From positions 1 through 64,000 of the forward strand of contig QWDQ01000072.1 in NCBI GenBank assembly GCA_003868215.1: a stretch of DNA of 64,000 bases, read 5' to 3'. Under the pieces are notes generated by a model, which saw nothing but the letters and a program-made list of their open reading frames with translations, was not told where the DNA came from and searched no databases. The position numbers and the translations under genes were made by a program. Below, piece after piece: positions 46,875 through 57,837 of the stretch (positions are counted from its first letter, which is position 1; every line of letters starts with the position of its first letter). Source of the DNA: Pseudophaeomoniella oleicola (lineage: Eukaryota > Ascomycota > Eurotiomycetes > Phaeomoniellales > Phaeomoniellaceae).

Positions 46875-46886
46875 TACTACGTAGTA
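46875..46886. repeat. Palindrome TACTACGTAGTA (dispersed family)
   Basis: Exact 12-bp copy, extended on its left by a further TACTACG. A single-mismatch relative (TACTATGTAGTA) lies 100 bp away at 46775-46786. Confidence 0.8.
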
Positions 46887-47214
46887 GTAACAGATCCAAA
46901 GCAACTGAGGCCAATCAAGTCATGTTCTAGACGGCATCCCTGCAATCGAAATGTGCTTTTTAGTTGTATGCCCGCGACTTATCTCGCATCATCGGCGTAG
47001 TCGCAAACTTTACGAAGCTGCACTCCATCATCCACCACGCCACTCTATGCTCCTCCTCTCGCTGAGAGGTTCCATATTTGATGGACCACCATCAGGGTCC
47101 GGAAGTAGTGTCGTTTGTATATACAAGGCATGTGCCTTCTAGACTTTCATCTTGTTTCTCTTTCGTTTTATCCCTCTTGTTCGTCGCCTCTACCACCCTG
47201 TGCGATCCTTGACC

Positions 47215-48961
47215 ATGGAGCAAACGGACAAGATCAGCGAGCCCCTTGAAGGCAAGGCCTCACCACCTATCTCGAGCGACACATCAGAGGGCCAGGAAGT
47301 CCTCGTCAATGCCTCTGGTCACGTCCAGGAATTGGAAAGAAACTTCAGCTTATGGACTTTGGCTGGTGTCGGGATCACTGTCGGATCAACGTGGCCGGCT
47401 CTAGGTGGATCAATTGTATGAACTCGTCCGCGAAAAGCCTTGTCCTTCTACTGACTCCTTATTCAGCTGGTTGCGATCTATAACGGCGGTCCTCCTGGTG
47501 TCATTTACGAATTGTATGTCTCCGAGATCGAGTACTCATGTCTACAACCCAGTCTAACTGTGCAACAGTATTGTTGTTTCCGTCTTCTACTGGATTGTGG
47601 CTGCCAGTGTCGCCGAGCTTGCCTCCGCAATTCCATCATCTGGTGGTATCTATCACTGGGCGTCAGTCACCCCGGGAAAGAAATGGGGGCGCGTGGTTGG
47701 CTTCTTTGCCGGCTGGTGGAACTTCCTGGCCTGGATATTCGGGGCAGCCTCGATGAGCTCCATCGCCGGTAACCTATGCGTGCAGATGTACGCTGTAACC
47801 CACCCAGATTTTGTGGCCAAGGCATGGCACGTATTCGTCGCATATATCATCATCACATGGATCGCTTGTCTTACCGTGTGTCTCTTCAACAAAGCGATGC
47901 CTCACGCCAACAGCTTGGGCATCTTCTTCATTCTGGTCGGTGTCTTCATCACCGTTGTCGTAGTTGCCGCCATGCCTGGACACGATGGTCGCCCGGCTCA
48001 TGCATCAGACGCGTTCGTCTGGAAGGATTGGACAGCAGACATTGGATTTCCAAATGGATTTGTCTTCGTGGCCGGTATGCTCAACGGTGCCTACGCCGTC
48101 GGAACGCCCGATTGCGTCGCCCATTTGGCCGAAGAGATCCCCCACCCGGCGAAGAATGTGCCGATCGCCATCGCGCTTCAAATGGGCATCGGCTTCGTCA
48201 CCTGCTTCTGTTACATCATCGCCATCCTCTATGCAATCAACGACTACGACGCTCTCTTCGCCTCCCCTTTCCCGATCGCCGAAATCTACCGTCAAGCCAC
48301 GGGCTCGAGCGCCGGAACGATCGGCCTCCTCTGTCTGATCTTCTTCTGCATCGTGCTCACCACGATCGGCGTGTACATCACCTGCGGACGCACGCTCTGG
48401 ACGCTCGCACGTGACAAAGCGACGCCATTCCCGACCTTCTTCAGCAAAATCCACCCACGGCTCAACATGCCGCTCAACTCGACCATCTGCTGCGGCATCA
48501 TCGTCACGATCCTCGGCGCCATCTACGTCGGCAGCACGACCGCCTTCAACGCCTTCATCGGCTCCTTCGTCGTCATGGTCACCTTCTCCTACACGGCCGC
48601 CATCCTACCGCACCTACTCACACGTCGCCGCAACGTCACGCCCGGTCCCTTCTGGATGAAAGGCGCGCTCGGCTACATCATGAACGCCATCTCGTGCGCC
48701 TACATGATCGTCTGGATCGTCATCTACTGCTTCCCCTTCGCGCTGCCCACGGACGCGCAGAGCATGAACTACGCCTCGCTCATCGTCGGCGGCTTCACCG
48801 TCTTCATCGCCGTGTGGTGGTTCGTCGGCGCGCGCAGGGGCGGATACGTCGGTCCGCGGACCGCGGGCGAGATCCATTCGGCTGTCGAAGAGGTCAGGGG
48901 CAGCGTCGATTTGTCCGTTGTGCAGCAGCAGGGGGGAAAGAGGAATGGTTCCAAGGTTTGA
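47215..48961 (+). CDS. APC-family permease, choline/amine transporter-like
   Basis: Three exons: 47215-47415, 47467-47513, 47569-48961; 546 residues. After a polar N-terminus, the first spans read NFSLWTLAGVGITVGSTWPALGGSI|LVAIYNGGPPGVIYEF|IVVSVFYWIVAAS, the pattern of fungal choline/GABA/amino-acid permeases (Hnm1/Uga4 group). About twelve hydrophobic segments follow, including SAIPSSGGIYHWAS and the conserved GTPDCVAHLAEEIPHPAKNVP. Substrate is probably choline or a related amine; this is by resemblance only. ATG at 47215 sits in a strong context (gaccATGG). The 3' half (about 47950-48950) is markedly GC-rich with C/G-ending codons, unlike neighbouring genes, which creates long spurious frames on both strands. 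Confidence 0.88.
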
Positions 48962-49067
48962 TTTTTTTTGAGATGGGAAGAAGACAGAGCAGTTAAGGGA
49001 AGAATGAATGAAGAAGCAGTTTCGTGGGTGCCTGGCCTAGTTAGTCGGTGCTAAACATTCGCATACC

Positions 49068-49085
49068 TACCTACCTAGGTAGGTA
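49068..49085. repeat. 18-bp palindrome TACCTACCTAGGTAGGTA
   Basis: Perfectly self-complementary over 18 bases and built from the same ACCT/AGGT words as 22909-22945. Confidence 0.8.
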
Positions 49086-49375
49086 TCCTGTAGACATAAT
49101 TCCTCTCCCTCCCCCAATGCATCTGTACAAATACATGATCTAGAATCCTACTGCTACTGCTATTACTACCTTTTACACACATATACGAAATGCTCCAAAA
49201 TTGTCTTAGCCCATCAACTTTTTTTCGGGGGATCTTTTAGCTAACAGTCACATGAACTCGAAAAGTCGTATCAATCGAGAATACCTACTACCTAGTACCT
49301 ATCTACAATATAACTTAACACATTTTCTTGCATGAAACCTTTTTTATCTTTCCCTCCCCTTTCAGACCTTTTTTT

Positions 49376-49392
49376 GGGGGGGGTGGGGGGGG
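49376..49392 (+). repeat. G8-T-G8 tract
   Basis: Two runs of eight G separated by one T. The tract could fold as a G-quadruplex and lies in the shared 3' region of two convergent genes. Confidence 0.85.
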
Positions 49393-49585
49393 AGTTCTCG
49401 TAAAAAAAGGGGAGTAGTGAGAGGTAACGATGACGATGACAGACGATGACGGAAAAAATTTTATAAATGGTTACCCATGATGTATTATAATTCATCTAGA
49501 AATTATCCCGGGAGGGGATTTGTCTCAGCTATCGACGATAAAGGGGAGAAAGGAAGGAAAGGAAGGAAGGAAGAAAAGAAAAGAA

Positions 49586-51070
49586 TTACTCAAAAAACTC
49601 ACCTCTCATAAACACTCTCTCCTCCTCCTCCCCCTCAACTTCCGTCTTCCAGATCCTCAGAACCGCCTCGTTCAACGCGTCAAGATGTTCAAATGCAGGC
49701 GCGTCTTCACCGAGACCCCAAGCAAACACGCCTCCGATGTTTCTCTGCTGGTTCTGGTGCTGCTGTACGATAATTGGGATTTTTTGGTGGATGGAGGATG
49801 GGGTGTCCCAGGTCCAGAAGATGTGGGACGTGGGGTCGAGGTAGTAGTGGCCACCACCTCCTCCTCGTCCTTGTATGTTCGTAGTAGAGGTGGTAGAGTT
49901 ATAGTAGTAGTATGCATCGTAAGTGCCATGGTTCATGGCTCTGGTGTAGGACGTTTGGAGGAAAGGAGGGACGGAATCGTGCCAGGAGAAGGCGCCGGAT
50001 TGGCCGAGGTCTGCGCCTGTGAGCGGGTCTTCCAGGGGTATCGTTTTACAGCCGACCGGTAGGCCTTGGTCGTTGTGGATCGTTTCTTCATCGCAGTGGA
50101 CGGCTGGGTCGATTCTGAACCATTTGATATAGAATGCGAGGCCGAGGTTCATGCGAGACGGTGGGAAGCCTGCTTGTTGGTAGGCGTCGAGAGCGTCGAG
50201 GGAGAGGCTGATGCCCGTATGGTGCTTGGTGACGGTGTCGCGGCGGTTCATGAGGTCGTAGGTCATCACGTTGATGAAGTCGAGCGTTTCGGCGATTAGG
50301 GGGACTGTCTTGTTTGTGAAGGCGAGCATGTCTCGCGGAAGGCCGGGGACGGCGGCTGACATGGTCTTCGAAGGGCCCAAGGCTGATCGGATCTCGGAGA
50401 GGAGGCGTGGGTATGCTTCGATTTCCCATGTCTTCTGGTCGTTTGGTGTTTGCTTGTAATCCTCGCCATTGCCACTGCGGTGAGCATGTTAGATATTCTG
50501 TAAGTAGATACCGGTATCCGAAGACAACTGACCCGGGATATTCCCAATCGATGTCTACGCCTATCGAAAATAAGCATATATCACCGCCTACACACCTCTA
50601 AGCCTTACCATCCGCCCCTGTAGAATCCACCATCGCCTTTATATTCCGAGCGAACGTCTTCCGACTATCTTCACTGGCAGCCCCTCGCGAGAAGCCATCA
50701 GTATCCCCCCACCCACCGATCGCAACCATGACTTTCGTCCCCGAGGGAAACCGCCGACGCACTTCGTCAATGGTCGTGAACATCGGCCACGATGAAGGGG
50801 GTTTGACATCGTTGAACCTCCCCGATGGCATGAACGCCAGTGCGACATGCGTGATGTCACTGACCATCGACAGCGGGGGTACGACGTTATGTTGACTGGA
50901 GGAAAGCATGAGCGGGGTTTCAATGCCGTGGGGATGAGGGCAGGCAAGGGTTCGAGAACGCACCCGGTGAGATACATGATATACCTTGGCTCGGCTGTAA
51001 AGGCGGAGACGAGGGAGTATATGAGGAGGGACTGTAGCAAGAGCCATGCTGGAGAACCAGGAAGCAACAT
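49586..51070 (-). CDS. Secreted GH18 chitinase
   Basis: Four exons: 51070-50964, 50895-50609, 50560-50533, 50474-49586; 436 residues. A signal peptide (about residues 1-24, hydrophobic LLLQSLLIYSLVSAF) precedes the TIM-barrel domain. Diagnostic GH18 blocks are present: THVALAFM, the SxGG-type VMVAIGGWG, and the complete DxxDxDxE catalytic motif DGVDIDWE (D131-E138), then YPGGNGEDYK, and INVMTYDL. The catalytic motif sits almost entirely on a 28-nt microexon. The C-terminal part carries the barrel's last strands with a Tyr/Ser/Thr/Gly-rich insertion, ending FAWGLGEDAPAFEHL. The enzyme hydrolyses chitin outside the cell or in the wall. Confidence 0.9.
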
Positions 51071-52339
51071 GGCGAAGTATGTGAGAGGGCGAGATGGTCA
51101 GTATTCTGACTGATCCGCTCACCTCTGAAATCCACGGAGCAACAAATGGCTACTGATCAATTGTTGTAGTTGAGGAAAGCGAAAGAGGTAGGTAGGATCT
51201 GGTCATACTGCGGACGTCTTCCACTATTGACAAACCTTCAAGCCTGTCTCGGATACGTGTCATTCGCAATGGTGTTTAGAGGTTAGATGCACGACGGTGA
51301 GTACCTACCCTGGTACCATATTCAAGGCATACACGTGGGTGATGTTAGATACATCAGCATCTCTGCTCCCTTGTTAATATATATTCCGCAACTCTTCCTA
51401 TCATAATGTCTAGATATGGCAATAGATGTTGGTAGCACAAAGCGGTTCTTATATCTCCCTGTAATATAATTATATTCCCCTCTCGAGTTACAATAAGAAG
51501 CACAACAACATCTCCTTGTTGATGCCTCGTCTGTCTCTCTCAGCCGGTTCAACATGTACTTATTTGAATATCTTTATCGCGCCTCTATAGCCTACCTACG
51601 ACATGGGAAGATGTGATCAGGGACTCTTTCTCTTTCACGAGAATAGCAGAAAAGGGACAAAGTGATTTCTGCGACGACAGAAAAGAGGTGTCAATTAGTA
51701 TTTATAATTGACCACATACGAGGACTGAAAGCGGATAGTCAAGATCATCGCATCAGATGCTATACTCTGCCTTTCTCAAGAAACCGACATCTCCCACCTC
51801 CCTCCAAAAATTTGAGTGCCAAAAGCTTTCCACTACTCGAAGATAACGGGGGTATGCTTCCTATATATTCCCTTCCCCTCTCCCTCCAATGTGCGTAGTC
51901 GTTCCTCCGCCTGCTGTCTTCTCCTCCTCAAAAACTTGCTCCCAATAATCATTGTCCACTTTCCGCCTTCCATCAGATCGATCTACTCGTGAATTCTTCT
52001 TCGACGATTCTTCTCCTCTGGGCAGCATGAAAGCAAGTTTGCTCAGATGAAAAACAATAGTCGACGCCATAAGGTATTCGTGTTTGCCGTGCAAGGGGAT
52101 CCAAAGATAAAACGGTTGGTTATAACCCCAGCAGAATTTCGTAGAAAACTTTTCGAAGCTGGTCGTAAGAAAAAATTGGTAATGCCGATAAAGATGAAAA
52201 AAGCGAATCTAGCAGTCGATGCAAGCATGATCCGGAGCGTTGCAAGCGAAACAAAAGAGTGGACTGGGTTGATAATGATACGGAGACAGAGCAAAAGGTC
52301 CATAACCGCAAAAGATCGGACCGAAGATCGTAAAGATAT
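51071..52339. other. Intergenic region
   Basis: 1.27 kb between two minus-strand genes, holding the chitinase promoter and the 3' UTR of the zinc-knuckle gene. No gene seen. AT-rich around 51340-51500. Confidence 0.5.
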
Positions 52340-53261
52340 CTAAGCGACAGCTGCAGTAGGCGCGGCAGTCTGGATTGCTGGAGGCGTAGCAACCTCAGTG
52401 GCAGTGGCTTCAGGAGCGGCAGTCCCGTTGGTCTCGGCGGCAGTGCATTCGCGGGAGATGTGTCCGGCTTGACCACACTTGTAGCAGACCTTGCCCGCAG
52501 AGTTGAGCGGTCCACCGTTGGGAGCAGTACAGTCTCGGGAGATATGGCCCTAGCTGGGTGAGCGCAAGAAAAAGTGAACGGTCCGAAGTTTACTCACAAG
52601 TTTACCGCAGGCATAGCACTTCATGGCTTGAGCCTGGCAGTCACGGGCGTAGTGGTTAGGACCGCCGCACTTATAGCAAGTAGCTGCGCGCGGACCAGCA
52701 TAGCCACCACGGAACCCGCCACGGAATCCACCACGAGGTGGCCCAGAAGGAGCTGCACCAGGAGTTGGGCAGTTTCGCTTGTGCAACGTTAGCGAGCGCT
52801 ATCAAAGTTGCGAATGGGCCAAGACATACTGCAAGATGACCAGCTTGACCACATGAGTAGCAGCGACCTCCAGCTGCACCACCATTGAGTCTCAAGGTTG
52901 GGCAATCGGCCTGGACATGACCAAGTCCTTGACAGTGGTAGCACTGCTTAGCTATTTAGGTTAGACAGAGCTCTCGGCGAGATTGTAACCAAATATCTTA
53001 CTTTCGGTCGTGCGTGGATGTGGGCAGCCGTTCGATTCATGGCCGGGTTGCTTGCCTGTCTGGTCGTCAATTCCTGAACCCCTACTACTGGCAAAGACAA
53101 CACTTACAGTTGTAGCAAAGTCTCTCTGACGATGAACAGACTTCTATGTTGATGCATTAGTTTCCCGGTGCAGTTTGCTGTCGCGAAGGATATCTTCTCA
53201 TACCGGCATAGTGACCAACGTTGCCGCACTTGTAGCAAGCTCGACGAGAGAGGGACGACAT
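52340..53261 (-). CDS. GIS2: Seven-zinc-knuckle nucleic-acid-binding protein (GIS2/Byr3/CNBP family)
   Basis: Six exons: 53261-53204, 53143-53108, 53055-53002, 52951-52830, 52777-52598, 52549-52340; 219 residues. Seven CCHC knuckles (C-x2-C-x4-H-x4-C) are assembled by the splicing: CYKCGNVGHYAEVC, CYNCKQPGHESNGC, CYHCQGLGHVQADC, CYSCGQAGHLARNC, CYKCGGPNHYARDC, CYACGKLGHISRDC and CYKCGQAGHISREC. Introns cut inside several knuckles. An RGG-like box (PRGGFRGGFRGGYAG) lies between knuckles 4 and 5, as in CNBP/Gis2. The tail is Ala/Thr-rich. Homologues bind mRNA and single-stranded G-rich DNA and affect translation and stress granules. Confidence 0.95.
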
Positions 53262-53287
53262 GCTAGCTTGCGGTTTTGATTATATCT

Positions 53288-53570
53288 CTGCGACGATCGT
53301 TTGTCAGTCATATTGGACCAATGCGACAAAGCTTCTGGATAGAAATGCGGGAGCCTTGCGTCTGAAAGGCCAAAGCGCACAAAATCGGTGGCTGCACAGA
53401 TGGGTATCGGGGATCGCATACTTGAGTAAATGCCCCAAGATCTCCTTCGACAATATATAAACTTGATTCTGGGCGATCGCAGGTCAGCGCAAGTCCAAAA
53501 TTTGTTATGCGCCGTGATCCCATTCCGTAGGGCGCACTTTCGCGATAAGGCGCGCAAGTAGGAAACTCAC
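53288..53570 (-). other. Putative 5'-UTR intron of the zinc-knuckle gene
   Basis: On the minus strand a gtgagt donor at 53570 and a ctgac...gtcgcag acceptor ending at 53288 bracket 283 nt; the acceptor is 26 bases before the start codon. Leader introns are common in highly expressed fungal RNA-binding-protein genes. This is inferred from consensus only. Confidence 0.4.
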
Positions 53571-53700
53571 CCTTCGGCACTTCACCACCCGCGCAGCGCT
53601 TCCAACCTTACCAGCCCACCGGATAACCTAGGGCGACACACTTGAACCTCCACCGACACAGCGAGGATTGGCGAGGATGTTGTATTGATAAGGATCCAGC

Positions 53701-53791
53701 TGAGAAAAAAGGGAAAGGGAAAGGGAAGAAGAAGAGGAGGAGGAGGAGAGGAGGGAGGAGAACGAAACGAGACGAGAGGAGACGAGACCAA
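53701..53791 (-). promoter_or_regulatory. CT-rich promoter tract
   Basis: About 90 bases almost purely purine on the plus strand, hence CT-rich on the coding strand, 440-530 bp upstream of the zinc-knuckle start and just upstream of the putative leader donor. Fungal housekeeping promoters often carry such pyrimidine tracts near the transcription start. Confidence 0.45.
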
Positions 53792-54760
53792 ACAGGGTGA
53801 GAAAGCTAGTAACTACTGTAAGCTTTTGGTGGCTCTGGTGCAGTGATTAATTCGGGTTCGAAGTGGGATGAAGAAAAAAGTGGCTCTGGCTTCTTGCTTC
53901 TTGCACTTGCAAAAGTGACTTGCTTTCCTGCGCCCACGAACTTTGCCGGATGCGTGATGGTCTGTAAGGAGAAAATCCAAACTATTCTCTCTTAACAGGA
54001 TCTGATTAGCTTAGTTGTACACGCCCCGTGGACACTATACCCTTCCTTCACTTCTCTGTCACGCTCACCTCAACAGGATCAGAGTAGGTATGAAGGGAGG
54101 AAAGATAAGGCCATACCTTAGTACCTAAGCAACAAGTGCTGACTCAAGCCTCATGAGCGAGGATTTCATCGGGACCCAACGAACAATCAGCTCGTGCCAG
54201 CCGAGTGCGACGCCACAGGAAATCCATCCGAGACAAGAAAATTGGTACGGCGTCGACAATCCCATTTGTGCCCTTGCAGTTGCAGTTGCAGAGGCTCGAA
54301 TGCCCCCGGTACAAGCACATACCAATGGTCAATCAGCCAATCGCACACACCTACCTTTTTCCAATTCCTTCAAGTTGGGGGGTTACACATTAGGAATCTA
54401 TCCCGTACGATAACCGACATTGTAACAGCAGTCTGTAATTGTGATCTGGACGTAGCTTCACATTACAGGATCCAAGAAATTCGACCGCCGATATAATGTG
54501 CATATCGCGGAGACCGTTCATCGTCCGGTTGATATGTACTTGGTAGTGAGTTGACATGTAAAAACACTTCCCCATGAGGAAGCCAGCGAACCGAGAATTG
54601 CGATTGTACATCGTAGCCTAAAAAACTAGTAACTTATTGCACCCAGATGATCTCGACCAGAGTGATCGCCCAGATCTATGTCCATGCCTATGGAGAGCCT
54701 TTTCCCGTATCCCTAAACGCCTATCCCAAGAAAACCAATCCGTAATAAAGTCTCGCAAGC

Positions 54761-56352
54761 CTACTTCTCGAGCACTGCAGGAGCTTTGATCTCACGACCC
54801 TTGACAAAGTCCAAGCCTTCCCCCGTATAACTGACAAGTGGCGAAACCTCGACGCCATCGGGTTCGTCTGTTTCGCTGACCACGGTTCCACCTGCAGCCC
54901 TGACCCATCTTGCCCCCTGTTGCATGATGTCTCTTCTGCTGGTATCAGGATCGTCTTGACCAGTGCCCTTTGCATTTTTCAGTGGCGAGAATTCCTCAGT
55001 TCTGTCGACTTCCAACATCTCAAATCTGTCGAGGCTGACTAGCGGGAACACGTCGAATACAAACTGTTCGAGCTTAATGCCATTGGGTTTCTCGGGTTTG
55101 ACCTTCTCTCCAGATTCGGGATCGAGGTACGGAATCTTCTTGTGCGCCACATGATGGGGTAGTTTGTGTGCCCATTGTTCAGTTGACTCTAAGAATTTGA
55201 ACGAGTAGTAATGATTGACAATATTTGCGGCTTTGAACTTGAGAATACCCTTGTTGTCGGTGGCTTCTGCCATTTCTTTGCTGATTTCCGAATACTCAAC
55301 CACGCCCGGCTTTCCATCTTTCAGTATGATGAGGCCAACCGGTTCTGAGGCATCACGCTTTCTGACCACCTTTGTGGCAATATCAATTTGATTCCTTGAT
55401 GAGAAGCCGATGAAGGTCGGGTCTGCAACCTTCGCAAGACTATTGTCCACACAATACGTGTGAACATGCTCGATGCCGCGCTTGCGCATATCCGAACGAG
55501 CGTTCGAGGTCAAAAGGGCCTGGTAAATGCCACCATTGCCGTCTGGAGCGACAGCCACCTGAGATACGTTAGCCATAAACCATTGCTCCTATAACCGAGT
55601 GATCATACCCTCGATTTAGTCTCCAACAGTATTTTGCCGTCATTCGATATACAGGGAAGTACACCTTGTTCGAAAACGATAACGTTCTCCTTTCTCAATC
55701 CGAAATAGTTGAACTTCTCGAAGAAATCTTCGGTAGGTTTTCTTGTTGGCCCGCTGGTCATCACATACCAGGGTACCACCACGTCGTCCTTGCCAAACTG
55801 TTTCCCGGCTATTTGTTGTAACCTTACTATTCTCTCAGCCTGCATCTGGAACAGGGATTTATGGCTCGGGAGGCCAATATCGAAACAACCTTTCGGAGCA
55901 TCGCTTCCCAGCCGAGTTCCTTGACCCCCGGCCATCAGTATGACCGCCACCTTGTTTTCCGATATGATCTTCAAGCCTGCATTGTACCAGGCATCAATTT
56001 CCTCCGGACTGGAGTCAATGATGGACGCGCACGCCTTTTGCGGCAAAGGCTCGATGACAGCAGTTGCTTTGTTCTTTTCTTTCGGCGGGTTGAGTGCATT
56101 GTTCGCAAGCCTGGTTATTCGCTCAGGATCAAAGGTGTACAGCTGTTCGAAAAGCGCAGCCTTCTCGACGGTCGAGAGCTCGTCGAAGAAGGCAAAGACA
56201 TGACCTTGACCGGCTTTCTCATATCTCTCTCGTAACAACTTGACCTCTTGGGCGAAGGGTTCGTGTGGACTTGACTCGGACGTTCTGTGGGTGAATGGGG
56301 TTTGCACTTTCTCGAACATGCCCCTGACCGTGGTCTTGACAGCAGTGGCCAT
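54761..56352 (-). CDS. UAP1: UDP-N-acetylglucosamine pyrophosphorylase
   Basis: Two exons, 56352-55609 and 55558-54761, joined by a 50-nt intron; 513 residues, the usual length. The nucleotide-binding loop [17 protein letters not shown] (from residue 140) and [13 protein letters not shown], then WYVMTSGPT, the spliced [35 protein letters not shown] and FVFDVFPL are all family signatures. The enzyme makes UDP-GlcNAc from GlcNAc-1-phosphate and UTP in the cytosol, supplying chitin, N-glycan and GPI synthesis. The ATG at 56352 matches the family N-terminus; the frame is open to 56445 but that extension is unlike homologues. Confidence 0.95.
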
Positions 56353-57837
56353 CTCGATTGGACCAGCAAAATGCGAGAGAATCAGCTTACAGTTTCGAGC
56401 ACGCACTGATGCAGGTTTCGGTTGGAGCGAGAAGCAACGTTGCACTACAGATTGAATCTTCTGGAATGATTCAAGTGTAAGAAGGGGGTGAGGGCTAAGA
56501 AATAATGGAGGAAAGGGAGAGATCTAGAATAGCATCCTGCACTTCGTCATTGCGTTGCAGGCTGGATTATTCGATAGATCAATCTTGTAATAGTATTGGG
56601 TTCAAAGTTTCATGTTTACAAGATCGTCTCGTTGTGTAGGGACAAACCGTTCGCAGCGGGAAGCCGATGATGGCATTGGTCTCAGCGCATAGCCTCGTTG
56701 ATTGGATTAGATTGGCCTTTTGAGACACAGCGCCCCCGTCAGTCCCCACCGAACACGGGCACTGCTCGACTGCGGTCTCCCCGCCATAGCAACCGATTCA
56801 CTAATAATTATTGTCAATCAAGTTCCAACTCATTAATCAACTTCACTCTTGTTATGGGAACAACTATCCATCAACACGACCTTGTGGCTCCTTTTCTATT
56901 TACTCATACTGTACCTATATTTATCCATCCTGACTTAGCACGTAATCTCACTACATGTCCCTCAGCGTGACGAATCTCGTGTCCGCAGCAACGAGCATGA
57001 CAATGAAAGTCTCACTCATTCTTAGAATCCGCATCAATGCTGATAACTTAGAAGAGAAAGCCGTTGGATGGAATAGGCCATCGGTTTATGGGTAACGCTA
57101 TCTGATATTCGCATACAGATCGATCTGCATCTGACCTTCGCTGCAAGCGTCTTTCCCCAGAACTAAGTAACTGCTTGCCTCGAGTACTGCACCCTGCGTT
57201 TCTGGAGAAACTCTCCTAACGCTTTCTCCGCATGTAGCTTCCGTCGAGGTCATTGTCGGTCCGAGGTGTGGCAGAAGCATCGTTAAGTCTTTTGAGAGAC
57301 CTCCAGTAAGTAATTGGACAGGAATTGTAGGACACAGTTTAGTCACATTATGATAATCCTTGTAGAGAAGCGCTGTCGACAACGTAATAGTATCTTCAAA
57401 TACAGCAGGTTACCACCACAGCACCGACGATCACCAGCAAAGGATACAAAGCAAATGGTTCCTTTCATCCCTCCCTAGATCTCTTCCCCTCCAATTAGTA
57501 ACATTAGATACAAGTGTGTGATCAGTCCTGGTCAGCTTTAAGTGCAGATACCCGTTGACAAGATACCGTCTGTAATAACAATTGATCGTTTTTCTTGCCG
57601 AACCTTTCGTTCAGCCATCACTCCCTTGCGATCTTCAATGCAACCTAAATGACTCGACACTAAAATGCGTAACCCTGGGGGACCGAGAAAACAAGAAGTC
57701 AAATGAACATGTTCACGCAAGCTTGTGAGCACCGTGCAGTTGAGCGCCGATTAAGGCCAACGGAAAATTCTCTGTATTCGAGAACGTGTTACTAGTAGCA
57801 ACAGAACGGTAGAGGGTACCATAGGAGCACGTGGGGA
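56353..57837. other. Intergenic region
   Basis: 1.5 kb between two minus-strand genes: UAP1 promoter at left, 3' UTR of the zinc-cluster gene at right. No gene seen; frames near 57098-57382 lack motifs. Confidence 0.5.

Larger units (their letters stand above)
45963..47214. promoter_or_regulatory. Divergent intergenic region with heptamer arrays and palindromes
   Basis: 1.25 kb between the start codons of the fusion gene and the permease. It contains two heptamer arrays (46199-46226 and 46248-46275), one exact and one single-mismatch copy of the TACTACGTAGTA palindrome. Short frames at 46298-46740 are not convincing genes. Confidence 0.55.
48962..49585. other. Intergenic between convergent genes
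   Basis: 620 bp of 3' UTR sequence with an 18-bp palindrome (49068-49085), a G8-T-G8 tract (49376-49392) and a GGAA-type microsatellite (49550-49575). No gene seen. Confidence 0.6.
53262..54760. other. Intergenic region upstream of the zinc-knuckle gene
   Basis: 1.5 kb. The part next to 53261 probably holds a 5' leader with its own intron and a pyrimidine-rich promoter tract (both listed separately). The rest, including frames at 54125-54496 on both strands, shows no gene. The 3' UTR of UAP1 lies at the right. Confidence 0.5.

Noticed and set aside
48005-48996. Long open frames on both strands overlapping the permease
   Set aside because: They are shadows of GC-rich codons in the permease exon: Arg/His/Asp-rich, no domains, no independent splice or start signals.
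54125-54496. Overlapping frames on both strands
   Set aside because: Short, motif-free and mutually overlapping; no splice signals linking them to flanking genes.
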